DNA of 64,000 nucleotides from Ananas comosus. Its lineage: Eukaryota; Streptophyta; Magnoliopsida; Poales; Bromeliaceae. Positions 32,651 through 50,076 of this stretch are shown here, piece after piece. The position numbers were made by a program, and so were the translations under genes. How positions within the stretch are numbered: the first letter of the stretch is position 1; each line of letters starts with the position of its first letter. The DNA lies in the NCBI RefSeq assembly GCF_001540865.1, contig NC_033632.1:4055082-4119081 (forward strand), read 5' to 3'. The notes under the pieces were generated by a model. That model saw only the letters and a program-made list of their open reading frames with translations, ran no database searches and had not been told where the DNA came from.

Positions 32651-33169
32651 CTTTTTTAGGTGTTGGCAGCTTGGGGGAAAGGAGTCCGACAATTTTATTT
32701 TGATCGACTCTCTAGCATTTTATTTTTTTTTATCAACCAAATAGAAATTTTTTTAAAAAAAGTGACATGATAATCAAAAAAAACCTTAGTTAAAAATATA
32801 AGACAACTATACTTAGAATTTGAAATCTCAGATACCCACTTGCGTGGGTACGGCCAGTCAAATAGGCCGTAGTGTTAAAATTTAACTATTAATGTTTTGG
32901 TAAAAGAATTTGCAATTTGTTGTGATCTGCTACTGGTCTTTTGCTAACGTATAGTCAATTTGAACAAATTTTTTAGTTCGATTTAGAGAAATAATTTGAA
33001 TCAAAATATTCAGAAGTGTCAATTAAATATAAAAAAGAAAAATTGACCAAAAGTAGGACCTATTTGTTTGGAAATGGCATATACTAACTCATTCAACTCT
33101 CTCTAACTTTGACCTATCACAAATTCACAATCACGTGAATCTAAATAGATTATACGTGCCTCGCAAAAA
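32651..33169. other. AT-rich spacer
   Basis: Nothing recognised. Confidence 0.4.
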
Positions 33170-33365
33170 ATAAAAGCTTATCTCCAATTTGTAGCTTGTG
33201 CTGCACCAAAAAGCTAGCCAAAGAATTTCTATGAGAAAATAGCTCGTATATTCTAGAACAAAATCCTTCCAAAACCCTCTTTTTTCCAAGTGCTCCAGAA
33301 GCTGCAAAAAGCCTAAAAGAAAGTCTCTTGGACTAAACAGCCAGCTTACTGTGTTAGGCAAAATA
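33170..33365. repeat. AAAGCT-type dispersed repeat
   Basis: Contains AAAAGCTTATCTCC, CACCAAAAAGCTAGCC and TGCTCCAGAAGCTGC, in inverted orientation relative to most other copies. It abuts the Harbinger-like element that follows. Confidence 0.4.
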
Positions 33366-33377
33366 CATATGCGCTTA

Positions 33378-34115
33378 GGGGCGTTTGGTTCCCCATAAAA
33401 TGGTCAGAAAAAATTTTTTCAGTTGAAAATTATTTTTCTAGCGCTTGGTTTGAAGTAAAAAAAATTTACGAAAAAAACTATTTTACAGATTCTGTGGAAA
33501 AGCTTGCTTTTTCATTTTCTGTGGAGATTCAGCAGAAAACGAAAATTCACCATGAAAAATTGCGGCTCATGCTTTTCCTTGCATCGGGGTCCACGAGCTC
33601 CGGTAAGAGCTAGTGGACCGAGATGAGCTCACCTATATATATTTTATTTATAAATATATAATAATTTATTTTATAATATTAAATATATATTATTATTACA
33701 TATTATATTATATTATATATTTATTATATAATATATTTTAAATATATCTTGTTTATAAGTATAAATTATAATAATTAAATATATTCTGATAATTATTATA
33801 TATTAATAATATATAATATATATAATAGAAAAAAATATATATATATATAATAATTTTTCATATATAGCATAATAATAATAATTATTATATATTAATAATA
33901 TATAATATATATAATTAGAGAAAATATATAATAATTATTATATATTAATAATATATATAATAAAAAATATATTAAATAATTTTTTTTTTCTTTTAACCAA
34001 AAAACCGTTGCAAAAAATTAATTTTCTTTTCCTACAAACCAAACACAAACAACGTAAAATTTTTTTTCCACCGAAAATTTTTTTTCTACCGTTTTACGTG
34101 GAACCAAACACACCC
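33378..34115. mobile_element. PIF/Harbinger (Tourist-like) element with TTA duplication
   Basis: Ends are GGGGCGTTTGGTTCC and GGAACCAAACACACCC, inverted and nearly perfect. They are flanked by TTA direct repeats at 33375-33377 and 34116-34118, the typical three-base TWA target of Harbinger elements. The inside is AT-rich with several ATTATTATATATTAATAATATA palindromes, and there is no coding capacity. Confidence 0.85.
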
Positions 34116-34421
34116 TTAATTTAATACTAGTCAATCTTGCATAAAACTACGGTAAAATCCTTTTGAAACTCATGGTGCATGAAACTGCATCTAGCTGATA
34201 ATTAACACATTTCGCGAAGAAACAGAAATATTTGAACTCAATACAAATCAACAAAAAAATCATCATCAATGCCGACCCGAGTGAAACCCCTTGTGAAAAA
34301 GCCTTGAGAACTCCAACAGTCAATAACCAGTCGGTCCAAAAGTCAGTCTCATCAATGAAAAATCGAGAGAGAGAGAGAGAAAGAGAGAGAGAGGGTGGGG
34401 TGGAGGGCAGGACCTAAGGTT

Positions 34422-38156
<3,735 letters not shown>

Positions 38157-38235
38157 CGTGCACCGTGGAGGCGATCGGAGGGAGAAGAGGAAGAGGAAGA
38201 GGAGAGCGCGAAGGGAGGGAGGGAGAAGCGGCCAC

Positions 38236-38243
38236 TAGGGTTT
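38236..38243 (-). promoter_or_regulatory. Telo-box (AAACCCTA) in the RPS6 leader
   Basis: AAACCCTA on the minus strand, about 35 bp downstream of the TATA-like TATATAAGG at 38278-38286. Telo-boxes near the transcription start are a known feature of plant ribosomal protein gene promoters. Confidence 0.65.
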
Positions 38244-38277
38244 CTCTTCGAAGTTTTCGGAGGGATTTCGACGGGGC

Positions 38278-38286
38278 CCTTATATA
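38278..38286 (-). promoter_or_regulatory. TATA box of the RPS6 gene
   Basis: TATATAAGG on the minus strand, about 120 bp upstream of the ATG. Confidence 0.6.
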
Positions 38287-38381
38287 CCGCACCGAGGAAG
38301 AAAACACAGCGTTTCAATTTTCGTGCGTTTAATCTTGACCCTTTATTTAACATCAGTATATTTTGATATTTTTATGTATAT

Positions 38382-38454
38382 GGGGATGTAGCTCAGATGG
38401 TAGAGCGCTCGCTTAGCATGCGAGAGGTACGGGGATCGATACCCCGCATCTCCA
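38382..38454 (+). tRNA. tRNA-Ala: tRNA-Ala (AGC)
   Basis: A 73-nt cloverleaf. Acceptor GGGGATG pairs with CATCTCC (one G-T pair), and the discriminator base is A. The D-arm carries the A box TAGCTCAGATGG, the anticodon loop CTTAGCATG gives anticodon AGC, and the T-arm carries the B box GGATCGATACC. No intron and no encoded CCA. A short T run follows at 38461, fitting a Pol III terminator. It lies in the RPS6-H3.3 spacer. Confidence 0.97.
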
Positions 38455-38460
38455 CTTAAG

Positions 38461-38746
38461 TTTTAAAAATATTTTTATTTAAATAAATTTTTTTAAATGG
38501 AAATTTTTTTAATTCAGTGTTCAATTTTTCTTGAAATTTTGAATTTTCTTAGGCTGAATTTAAAATTCTTTTATTTAATTTAATTTTTTTTTAAATGGAG
38601 TTTTTTCAACTGAAAATTTTCAATCCAGCATCTAGAAACTTCTTGAATTTGAGTTTTGTTGGAATAAAATTTATATTTTTTTAAAAAAAATGAAAATCGG
38701 AAATTCAACGTGTAAAACTTCTCTCTTAAACTTGGAGTTTTATTTC
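38461..38746. other. AT-rich spacer after the tRNA gene
   Basis: Contains internally similar AAATGGA(A)TTTTTT and AACTTGAATTT segments, but nothing definable. Confidence 0.35.
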
Positions 38747-39216
38747 GGACATGCTTGGTTGTCTGTAAGTGATCAAAGTGAAAAAAAAGTCACTTTTCAA
38801 AAAAGTGACTTTTATAAAAATTACTTTTGAATTTAATTGTTTGATTTCAAAAAAGTGAAAGAAAAAAAATAGTGTTTATGACTTTTATTGTTTAGTTTTA
38901 TATAAGAAAATAAAAAATTAAAATATATTTTTTTAGATGCCTAGTTTTTTTTTTTTTTTTTTGTAAATGGTATGGAATAAGGCATGTCTTTTTCTTTGTT
39001 TTTTTTTGTTTAAGATGTGTTAGTTTTTTTTATTAAGATACGGTAGTTTTTTTTATTTTTTATTTTTTATATTTTGTAAATGGTATGAAAGAAAGCTATT
39101 GGATGCGGTTCGTAAGTCGCATGGGTAGGTGGCTCATTTTTAATAATTTCAGAATTTTTTTGTTGAAATAAGTAAATTTTAGTTATAATTCACTTTATAG
39201 TCAATCAAACATGCTC
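38747..39216. mobile_element. MITE with CATGYTTGRTTG ends
   Basis: Left end GGACATGCTTGGTTGTCTG and right end CAATCAAACATGCTC are inverted partners. The subterminal AAAGTGAC and GTCACTTTT motifs form short hairpins. No coding capacity. Target duplication not resolved. Confidence 0.55.
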
Positions 39217-39834
39217 TAAGATAAAGTGAACCTTCAAATAAACTTACCAAGGCTATTGATGAGCGTAAAATTGTTTTTGCGCCGGTATAGAATACAAAAA
39301 AATAAAAATATTTTAATTTAACCATCCAATTAAATTTTAATCTTATTATTAATTTTTTTAATTTATTTGTTTTGGAGCAGACAACCATATTTTGATTTTT
39401 AAATTGAGTGCATCATTTTTTTTTATAAATTTAATTAGTATGCCACGTATAATTTTTATAATTATAAATTTATTAAAATAAATAATTAATTTAAAATTTA
39501 AAATTAAAATATTATTGATCAATTTAAATTAAATAAATTAAAAAATTTATATGGTGGACCAAGTCGAATCAAATAAATTAAAAATTTGATAATAAATATT
39601 TGTATTTAGATAAGATATGCATATTTTTACTTTTTTTTTTTTGTCAAAGATATGCATATTTTTACTGACAAAATCTACGTCCCTGGATGTACTCCTTCGT
39701 ACTTGCTTGGGTGGAAAAGAATGGTAAAAATTAAATAAAAAGCTTATTTTTTAACAAAATATTTTTTTTCTTTTTTTAAATATTTTAAATTTATACATCA
39801 AAAACAAAAACAAAAAAAACCGCACCACTCTCTC
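39217..39834. other. AT-rich spacer upstream of H3.3
   Basis: No gene. A tandem pair of (A)GATATGCATATTTTTAC lies at about 39614-39666. Confidence 0.4.
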
Positions 39835-39842
39835 GATCCGCG
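39835..39842 (-). promoter_or_regulatory. Histone octamer element
   Basis: GATCCGCG on the plus strand is the exact complement of CGCGGATC, the octamer found in plant histone promoters. It lies about 230 bp upstream of the TATA box of the H3.3 gene. Confidence 0.6.
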
Positions 39843-40062
39843 AGAAGACAGAATGACCAATAGAAAGCTAGGATCCAGCGCCAGCAATCCGAGTGACAAC
39901 TTGATAGGTGAATCCCATCCGTAGGATCATGCTAAATACTTAAAAAATAAAATATCTCATCTACACCGTCAAATATTGAAAAGTTCTACCCGGATCCGTA
40001 CCGACCGTCCGATCAATAATGCAAAAAACCGACGAAGCTATGTAACGGATCCCCATTTGCCC

Positions 40063-40068
40063 TATAAA
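40063..40068 (+). promoter_or_regulatory. TATA box of the H3.3 gene
   Basis: TATAAA preceded by CCC, about 80 bp upstream of the probable leader-intron donor at 40141/40142. It is the only well-placed TATA box in this promoter. Confidence 0.6.
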
Positions 40069-40141
40069 TTGCGTTCTACCTCCGACTAAAAACAAATTCT
40101 TTCTATATTTTTCGAAATCGATTCGCCCTTAATTCGACGAG

Positions 40142-42725
<2,584 letters not shown>

Positions 42726-43087
42726 ATTGTTGACGCTGCATTTGGGTATGTTATTCGGATGGTGTTGTGGTGAGATTGTTTGTCTAGTTTTTTGGTAACT
42801 GTGTTTTGGAGTGCTCATTTGGAAAATACTTTGGTAAGCTCATCATATTATAGTCCAATTTTATTAGTAATATTGTTACTTTTTTCTTTTTGGGGTAGCG
42901 GTAATATTGTTGGTTTTGTTTAGGGTAATGGTGGTGAAAGTTGCTTCATACAGTTTGCTAGTTTTAAGTGATTTTTTTTTTTCCTTGTCCATTGTGTTCT
43001 TTATTTTCTTTGCTTTTCTTAAGCTTTCGGATGGTAATTTTTGCTGTGTGAGTACATAATTGTTAAGTTGAGCTAGGGTGCAAGTAC
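42726..43087. other. 3' flank of H3.3
   Basis: Probable 3' UTR and downstream sequence. Nothing else recognised. Confidence 0.45.
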
Positions 43088-43596
43088 CGGCACCAAGGCC
43101 TTTGTGCTATAGAGCCATTTCAACTCCATTAAACATTAAGCATAATCTAGAAACCAAATTTGATGATTTTTTTATAAGAATCGTTAAAAAGTAATTACCT
43201 TATATTGTTCATCGAAATCATCAAATTTTGAGATCCTTTTATCAGTTAGGCTTAGTTTGGTATTGAGGTCTATTTAACGCTATTAAATAAAATGGAGTTG
43301 TTGAAAAGCATATATGGATATTTATTTTTGCCTTTTCCGGTGGGATTGCAGAAAATATATCGTAATTGACTCATCAATATGCTGAATGTAATTTTACGTA
43401 TTTTCTCATCGCACGTAATGTAATTTTTCCATAATTCCAAATGAAGCTTTAGTAGTTGATGTCAAAAAATCATAAAACTAAGTGGATACTTCAAATTTCT
43501 AAAATCATATTTAACAATGTTCATTGCTGAATTTGATGTCGATCATTAAAACTGATTTTATAGCACAGAAGCCTTGGTGCTGTTACTATCTAAATG
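43088..43596. mobile_element. MITE with GGCACCAAGGC ends, host of a nested MITE
   Basis: Left end GGCACCAAGGCCTTTGTGC and right end GCACAGAAGCCTTGGTGCTG are inverted partners, followed inward by complementary segments around CAAATTTGATG. A second element of the 3353-3591 family is inserted at about 43245-43452. Confidence 0.65.
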
Positions 43597-44519
43597 ATCG
43601 TTAGTTGCTCCAATACCTAACTTTTTAACTTTGAGAGTCAAAAGTTGATGCTGAATGAAGGTATCTTATTATCTTTGGCCTGACTAGAATGCCAGAATGT
43701 GTTGTGTGTGTTGTCATGGCAACTGAGATAAAGGTTTTCTTCTGTACATTTTTTGACACCTTTTGGGGGGAATATTAGCAAGTGATGTGGGGTACATAAT
43801 TTTGTGCTTTCCTTTCTGGGTCTTGTTTGGAGCACCACTCCTTGATTCTACCTGTGCCTTTATGCTTCCTAGTGCCTTCTCTGCAACTATGTCTATGTTT
43901 CCTTTGAATCCTAAATTACTTTTTGAGTGGACTTTATTTTTTTTTTTTTAACTTGTATGTGGAGAGGAATAAGAATGTGAAGGGGTGGAGGAATTGATTA
44001 GATCACCTCTCTTGTTTTCAGCAAAATTAGCACAAAGTATAATGCATTCATTCTTTTTATTTCTTTTTTTTATTTTTATTTTTGGGCAATTTATATGCTA
44101 TTGCGGAACAAAAATGAAAGGCTTGAAAAAAGGAAAAAAAGAAAAAAGAAGAGATAATGCTATTATGCAACCAAGGAGCTATCAAACAATTTAACCTACA
44201 ACAATAGTAGAGTGGCACAAAGTTTCCATTTTTTGTGGGAAGGATTTGACATTTGGTGTTCGAGATTTTAAGTTTAAAGTTTAATTGTTTTATATATTTT
44301 TAGTCGAGTGTATCTATGAAGAAAAATAAATAAAATAGTATGCTATTTTTCTATGAAAGAAAATAATAGAAAAGAGGGTTAATACGATACAATTGCTCAC
44401 AACTTAACAAACCATTGCTCATTACATAGTTATACACAATTTCTTGTATTTCATAAATCTATGCCTATGAAAAATCTCTATTACTTTTCCTTTTTTCCCT
44501 TTTTTTTAATGACAAATCC
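43597..44519. other. Spacer between H3.3 and foldback copy 2
   Basis: Ordinary sequence with short open frames only. No gene recognised. Confidence 0.4.
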
Positions 44520-44529
44520 TTTATTTTCC

Positions 44530-46529
44530 ACCAATGTGCATAAAAAATTTATTAATGTTGAAATTTTGCAAAAGTATGTTACTATTTTGGATTTTATAGG
44601 TCCGGATCTTGAAAAAATTGACCAAAATATTTTTATTTTTTTTCCCCTCTTTTATTTTCTCTTTTTTTTTTTATTCTCTTCGAAGAGGGCTGCGGAGGCG
44701 GCCCGCCTCGCCTCTACTCTGTGTGCTCTCACGCTCGCTCGCACCTGCACACCCTTGCTCGTGCTTGTGCACCCTCGCGTCCACCTGGGGCTGGCAACGA
44801 GTGAGGTGGAAACGGAGGAGAGTGTGACAACGGGAGGCGGCGAGTGCGGTCTCGGCGGGATCGGAGACGAGGAGGGCAGGAGCATTTTCGGTCAAGCACT
44901 TTTATTTATTTAAAACAAAAAAAATAACTAAAGGCAAAAAACTAAAGAATAAGAAAGAATTAGAAAAGAAGAAAGGAGAAGATAAAGTTGCACTGTTTAA
45001 AAAAAATGTTGTACTGTTATAGATGTAAAGTGTATTTTATAAAATAAAAGTTACAATTTTTAAAACAAAATTATACTATTTGGATGATAATTACGTACAT
45101 TGTTTCTTAAAGAGGAGAAACAGTATAACTATCTCCTAAAAAGTATAATTTTTGTTTAAAATGTATAACGTTCATCTTAAAAGACAGTTTATATCTCAAA
45201 AAGTGTAACTTACGTCTATAACAGTTCAACATTCTTTTAAAACAGTGTAATTTTATCTTCTTCTTTCTTTTTCTCTAGTTCTTTTTTCTTATTTTTTTGC
45301 TCTCGTTCTTTTTTTTTTATTATTTTCTCTGGAAAGGGCGATTGGGGCAAAGGCGGCCTGCCTCGCCTCCGCCCCGCATGCCCTCGCCCTCGTCCGCGCT
45401 CGTGTACCCTTCCCCACTTTTCTCATCTCCGACCCCGTCGAGGCCACGCTTACCACCGCCATATGGAACACCGTCTTGTTATTGTCGCAGAGGGCTACAG
45501 AGGCAGTGAAAGAGGGTCGGAGAGAAAAATAAGAGAGTCGTGGCACAGTCTCGACGGGGTTGGAGACGAGGAGATGGGAGGTGGGCAGGTGCGGGCGAGG
45601 TCGCGTAGGGCAGAGGCAATGCAAGGCGTCCAGAGGGCGGGGATTGTGTGGGCGAGGGCGAGGGCGAGGGCGCGCGGGGCGGAGGCGAGGTGGGCCACCT
45701 ACGCCCTTGTCGCCATTTTCGGAGAGAATAAAAAAATAAGAGAAAAAAAGAGTGAAAAATAAATAAGGAAGAAGAAGTAAATAAAGAAAAAGAAAGAATA
45801 AGATGAAGATGCACTATTTTAGAAGAACGTTCCGTAATCTTTGAGGCGTAAATTGTACTCTTTAAGATGAAAGTTATATTTTTTGAACGAAAATTATATT
45901 TTTTGAAAAATAGCTATACTGTAAGTGTGACGTTCTTTTAAAATAGTACAACTTTATTTTCTTCTTCATTCTTCTCTAGTTTTTTTTTTTTTGTTTTTTA
46001 ATTTTGACCTTTAGTTATTTGTTTTTATTTTAAGCAAACAAAAGTGCTTGATCAAAGATGTTCTTGTGTACTCCTCGTCCTTATTGTCTCCGACCTCGCT
46101 GAGATCGCACTCGCGGCCTCCCGTCGTTGTGTTCTCCTTTGTCTCTACCTCGCTCGTCATCGGCCCCATATGGACCACGTGCCCTCTCCCTCCCCAGTGA
46201 GCTTCTCGGCGTCGAGAAGCACTTTCTCTTCGTCATTGGCAGCGGTGGTGAGGGCACGGGTTTTCAAAAAGGGGTTTAGTGGGTGAAAAATTTGCTACAG
46301 TAGAGATAGGGGGTGAATACGGAGGAAAAGGATGCAATGTCGTCCTCGTTACCATTATGGAGGGCCGCAGAGACGGTGGAAGAGGATCGGAGAGAAAAAA
46401 AGAAGGCGAGGTCGGAGAAGAGAAGGGTGGGGGGTGAGCGGATGCGGGCAAGTGCATATAGGGAAATCGAAAATAACGGTCCAATTTTACAAAATCTTAA
46501 AACTTGTGAATTTTTTATACAAATTGACC
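44530..46529. mobile_element. Foldback (Mutator-like) element, copy 2, with doubled arms
   Basis: Starts ACCAATGTGCATAAAAAA and ends TATACAAATTGACC, diverged versions of the copy 1 ends. Flanked by a perfect 9-bp duplication, TTATTTTCC, at 44521-44529 and 46530-46538. Midpoint is about 45530. Unlike copy 1 there are two GC-rich blocks per arm: 44690-44890 and 45340-45480 on the left, 45540-45720 and 46060-46450 on the right. AT-rich repeats of the GTGTAACTTT type separate them. Open frames are low-complexity with no transposase. It is more diverged than copies 1 and 3, so probably older. Confidence 0.8.
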
Positions 46530-46603
46530 TTATTTTCCTTTATCTTATATGCATACAATACAATAAAAAGAAAACATAAACAGATTATTTATAAGAAACA
46601 CCC

Positions 46604-47056
46604 TCAATAGAACATCCACTTGGTAGAACTCTTCTCCTTCATGGTTTTTGAGTGCAACAGCTTAGCCCAAAACCTCTTCTTCTTCTTCTGCTCCTTCTTC
46701 TCCATGTTCTCCTCCTCTCTCCCTTGTTTCTCCTCTGCTTTATTCTCCTTCACATCCAAAGAAAGAGACCTCGTTGTTTCCTTCGTCGCCTCGGCTTTGG
46801 TCACCATGTTTTCTTTGAATAACTGTTGAGAATTGTTGGTGAAGTTGGGTTCTTCGCCTGGAGGGGAGGCAGCGCAACCGGAGGAGTCAGTCGGAGAGGA
46901 GGAAGAAGAAGAAGATGCGTTTGCGGTCGTCGAAGCGGAGGAGGAAGCTGACAGGTGAATCAGCTTCTCCCTCAAGCAGTAGGGGCACACTCCTTTGGAC
47001 TGCTTGTGCTCAAAGTGCTTCCTGCATCTCTCCTCCCACTCCTGTGACCTCCACAT
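46604..47056 (-). CDS. Small plant protein with an N-terminal Cys motif, function unknown
   Basis: A single-exon ORF of 150 residues starting MWRSQEWEERCRKHFEHKQS. The Cys residues at about 11 and 24-27 with His14 and His17 (CRKHFEHK...GVCPYCLREKL) resemble a small zinc-binding knuckle, of the kind seen at the start of plant DUF740/OCTOPUS-like and related short proteins. A Ser-rich stretch (residues 37-57), a Lys/Glu-rich segment (100-125) and a basic end (KKKKRFWAKLLHSK) follow. No membrane segment or signal peptide. The leader upstream is CT-rich with a 33-bp direct duplication. Homologues are recalled as short uncharacterised plant proteins, but I cannot name the family with certainty. 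Confidence 0.75.
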   Translation of the reverse strand: MWRSQEWEERCRKHFEHKQSKGVCPYCLREKLIHLSASSSASTTANASSSSSSSPTDSSGCAASPPGEEPNFTNNSQQLFKENMVTKAEATKETTRSLSLDVKENKAEEKQGREEENMEKKEQKKKKRFWAKLLHSKTMKEKSSTKWMFY

Positions 47057-47067
47057 CTCTCTCTCCC

Positions 47068-47100
<33 letters not shown>

Positions 47101-47108
47101 GTGTTTTG

Positions 47109-47183
47109 TTTGTTATCTCAAGGGATAATAACTTCTTCTATCTCTCTCTCTTTGTTATCTCAAGGGATAATAACTTCTTCTAT
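47109..47183. repeat. 33-bp perfect duplication in the leader of the 150-residue protein gene
   Basis: Two identical copies beginning TTTGTTATCTCAAGGGATAA, at 47109-47141 and 47151-47183, separated by a CT stretch. Confidence 0.9.
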
Positions 47184-48975
47184 TGCAAGTGCTCTGAATG
47201 TGTCATCTGAGCCCATCTTGCAAAAAGCATCCACTTATATTTCCAGCTTTGCAACTTTGACTTCTTGTGTTTTTTTTTTAAAAAAAATCTCATTTGTGGA
47301 CAAAAATACCCTGCAAGGATATTTGTAGAGAGGAGATTTTAGCTAGGGATATTTTGGTTCATAAAAAAAGATACTTGAAATAAAAAGTTCCAAGAACACA
47401 AAAAAGATGGGTCAAAAATTACAAAAAGATGCTTTGGGTTCCCACAAAACAGCCCCTTAGTACCAAACTACTATTTAAAATATATTCTTTGTTTTTATAA
47501 GTAATAACATAGCATGTAAATTATAGCGATTCAATTACAGTATAAATTTTACGTTTCCTAATATTATACGTTAATATTTTTTTTCTAACCTTTTAGGCTA
47601 AATAACATTAGATAATCTTCGATACCAATTTAGTTATAAAATTATTATGTCACGAAATTATATGAATGTATTAAATTCTTAGAGCTTTATATATATTAAT
47701 ATATAAATAATATATAAGAGCAGTATTCTAGTATATTTGTATCAATTTTTTTACCTGCAAAATATAAAATCTAAGTGGATGTTTTTTTTTTCTAAAAGAA
47801 TTATTTAAATTTTTATCTTTAATTAAAAAAGAGAAAAGACGTGGACGAGAAGTGGGAAAAGGATGTTCTTGGTGGGAATCTTTATGCTTTTTTTTATTAT
47901 CGTTGAGTGTGGATTGGTTAAGGAGACCAACTAAATTCACAAAAAAAAAAAAGAAAAATATATAGAAATTTACGTAGGCCCCACACGGGCCTATCTGATC
48001 GGCGAGGAGGACTCCGTCAAAGTAAACAACTCGGCGCGCGGGGAAACACACCCTTGGGTTTAGGTGTAAGTCATGCACACGTGGCATTTGGTGTAGCAAA
48101 TCAGCAAATTAGAGCCCTCTTATCCCCATCTAACCCTTTTAGATCATACAATGGACGGACAAAATATATTGTAATTAATTTATTATAATACACAAAATTG
48201 CATATTATGTATAAAAATAAATATTTTAGTTTAATTATAATTGATTTATTTATAAAAATAAATAAATATTATTTTAATATCATTTGATTCATGTTATATT
48301 ACATACTAAACTAAACAGAATTTTTTTTTACTAAACAAAATTTTTTTAGGATCGAGAAGAGCAGCATTATGTACGGTTAATATGCACGGTAAAAAAAATA
48401 CGTGCATAAAAAATTTAATGAAATAATTTTTCAGATTTGTTTCACATTATATGTAACATAATTTTTTTGTAATTTCGAACAAAATCTTAACCAAAGAGTG
48501 TTGTTGATAGTTTTCAACGTACAAATTGGCTCTACAGATATTTCATTTAATGCTATCAATTTTATTGCCTGTGCTTCTGATTTTACTGTTTAGTTATTAT
48601 TATCTAAGCATTTGGCGCTCAAATATATCATATGATTATTAAAAATAAAACAAATTTGATCTTGCTTTTATTATAGGACATCATAAAATGGTGTTGCACT
48701 GCGACTTACCTCCAAATTAGGCAATATATAAAACCATAGAAAAATTAAAAAAATAATTGTATGCAATTATTCTTTTAAACACAATAAATAAGAAGAAATA
48801 GTGGGAAGTAATTTCACCCTTAATTGTGTTCAACTAAATGAATAAAAAAAATGAGATCGTTACACACCTAACTAGTTTTTTAATTATATTTATTTATATT
48901 TATAATTACTTTCCTGTCCTTGTGAAAAAAAAAAGTTACACCAAATATTATCTTTTTCCGTATAATATTTTTTTT
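47184..48975. other. AT-rich intergenic sequence
   Basis: No gene. A stretch at about 48140-48490 resembles MITE ends of the GGCTTAGTTTG family but is too diverged to delimit. Confidence 0.4.
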
Positions 48976-49350
48976 AAAAAAAATACATTATATTATTCCC
49001 CACGACAGAAAGAGACTAAGCGTTGGTTTCGAACCGTCCAATAAGAACGGAGGAATCACCTGTGGTCCCCACAGCCCAAATGGACGGCTCGGATCGTTCC
49101 CTTGCAAAACAACAACCTTCGTTCTATCAGATCGGGCGGTGGAGAAGTGAGCCGTAGTCCTCGCGGTGACCGGGTCAACGGTGCCCGTACCCACGTATAC
49201 GCCAATGAAATAATCGCCGCGAGGAAATCGGACGAGACATCGGCGATATTTCGAGGAGGGAGGAGGGCCCGCACGTGTGGGGGCACGACGCCGTCTTCTC
49301 GCCCAATACTCTGCACGCACGTGTCACTCTTGCTATTTGCTTGAAGCATC
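48976..49350. other. GC-rich island without a recognised gene
   Basis: A sharp rise in GC (about 49020-49345) amid AT-rich DNA, with CACGTGT and ACGT-core motifs and CGGATCG/GGACGGCTCGGATCG segments like promoter sequence. Frames open on both strands overlap each other and show no family motif. It may be an orphaned promoter or transposon fragment. Confidence 0.35.
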
Positions 49351-49489
49351 GTGACCGGTTTTTTTTTAAAAAAAACATTTATTCCATCATTGCATATTTT
49401 AAATAAATTAATCATATTTTTTAATCATTTAAATTTTTAGGATTAATGATTAGCACCAACGAATCCGATAATAAAAGTGTATTATTTAC

Positions 49490-49855
49490 ATTCTTTTATG
49501 AAAAAATTTTAAATATCATTCATATGGTTTCACACTTTCTCACTTTAGTACCCTGTTGTTTAAAGTGTATCAATTTAGTGCCATGTGATTTCATTTTTAT
49601 CTTTTTATTATTAATTTCACTAATTTTTTTGTTAAATTAGTGACAAAGTTAAAAGTAAAAGTTATTAAAGTAAATATTCAATAAATTTAAGTAAAATATA
49701 TGGAGATTTTTATATATAATTTAACGAAATATTAACAAAAAAATCAACGAAAAGATAAAAATGAAACTATATGAAACCAACTTGATATATTTTAAACAAC
49801 AAGCTACTAAAATAAGAAAGTGTGAAACTATAGAAGTGGTATTTAAAATTTACCT
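49490..49855. repeat. Palindromic dispersed repeat, copy C
   Basis: Has TTTCACACTTTCTCACTTTAGTA with TTTAAAGTGTATCAATTTAG on the left and complementary units near 49790-49850, matching 21495-21850. Confidence 0.6.
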
Positions 49856-50076
49856 TTCTTTTTTATATTAGTCATACAATCAACTAGCATAACGCGGAAG
49901 ATAATTCAAGTCTAGTTGTAAGATAGATTTTGAGTTTTTTATCTGAAAGATTATTTTGATCCATCTTAAAGTGAATTTGATTTTAAGAATTTAAGCATGT
50001 AGCTACCTACCAGATCTTCTTAATATCTTCATTGATTTACGATCAAATTGCAATTTTATCAATCCAAATACTTTTA

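Noticed and set aside
46044..46484. Open frames between 46044 and 46484
   Set aside because: They fall within the right arm of foldback copy 2 and are low complexity.
49056..49415. Minus-strand frames of 67-119 codons in the GC-rich island
   Set aside because: Three overlapping frames in different phases with no domain or consistent start context.
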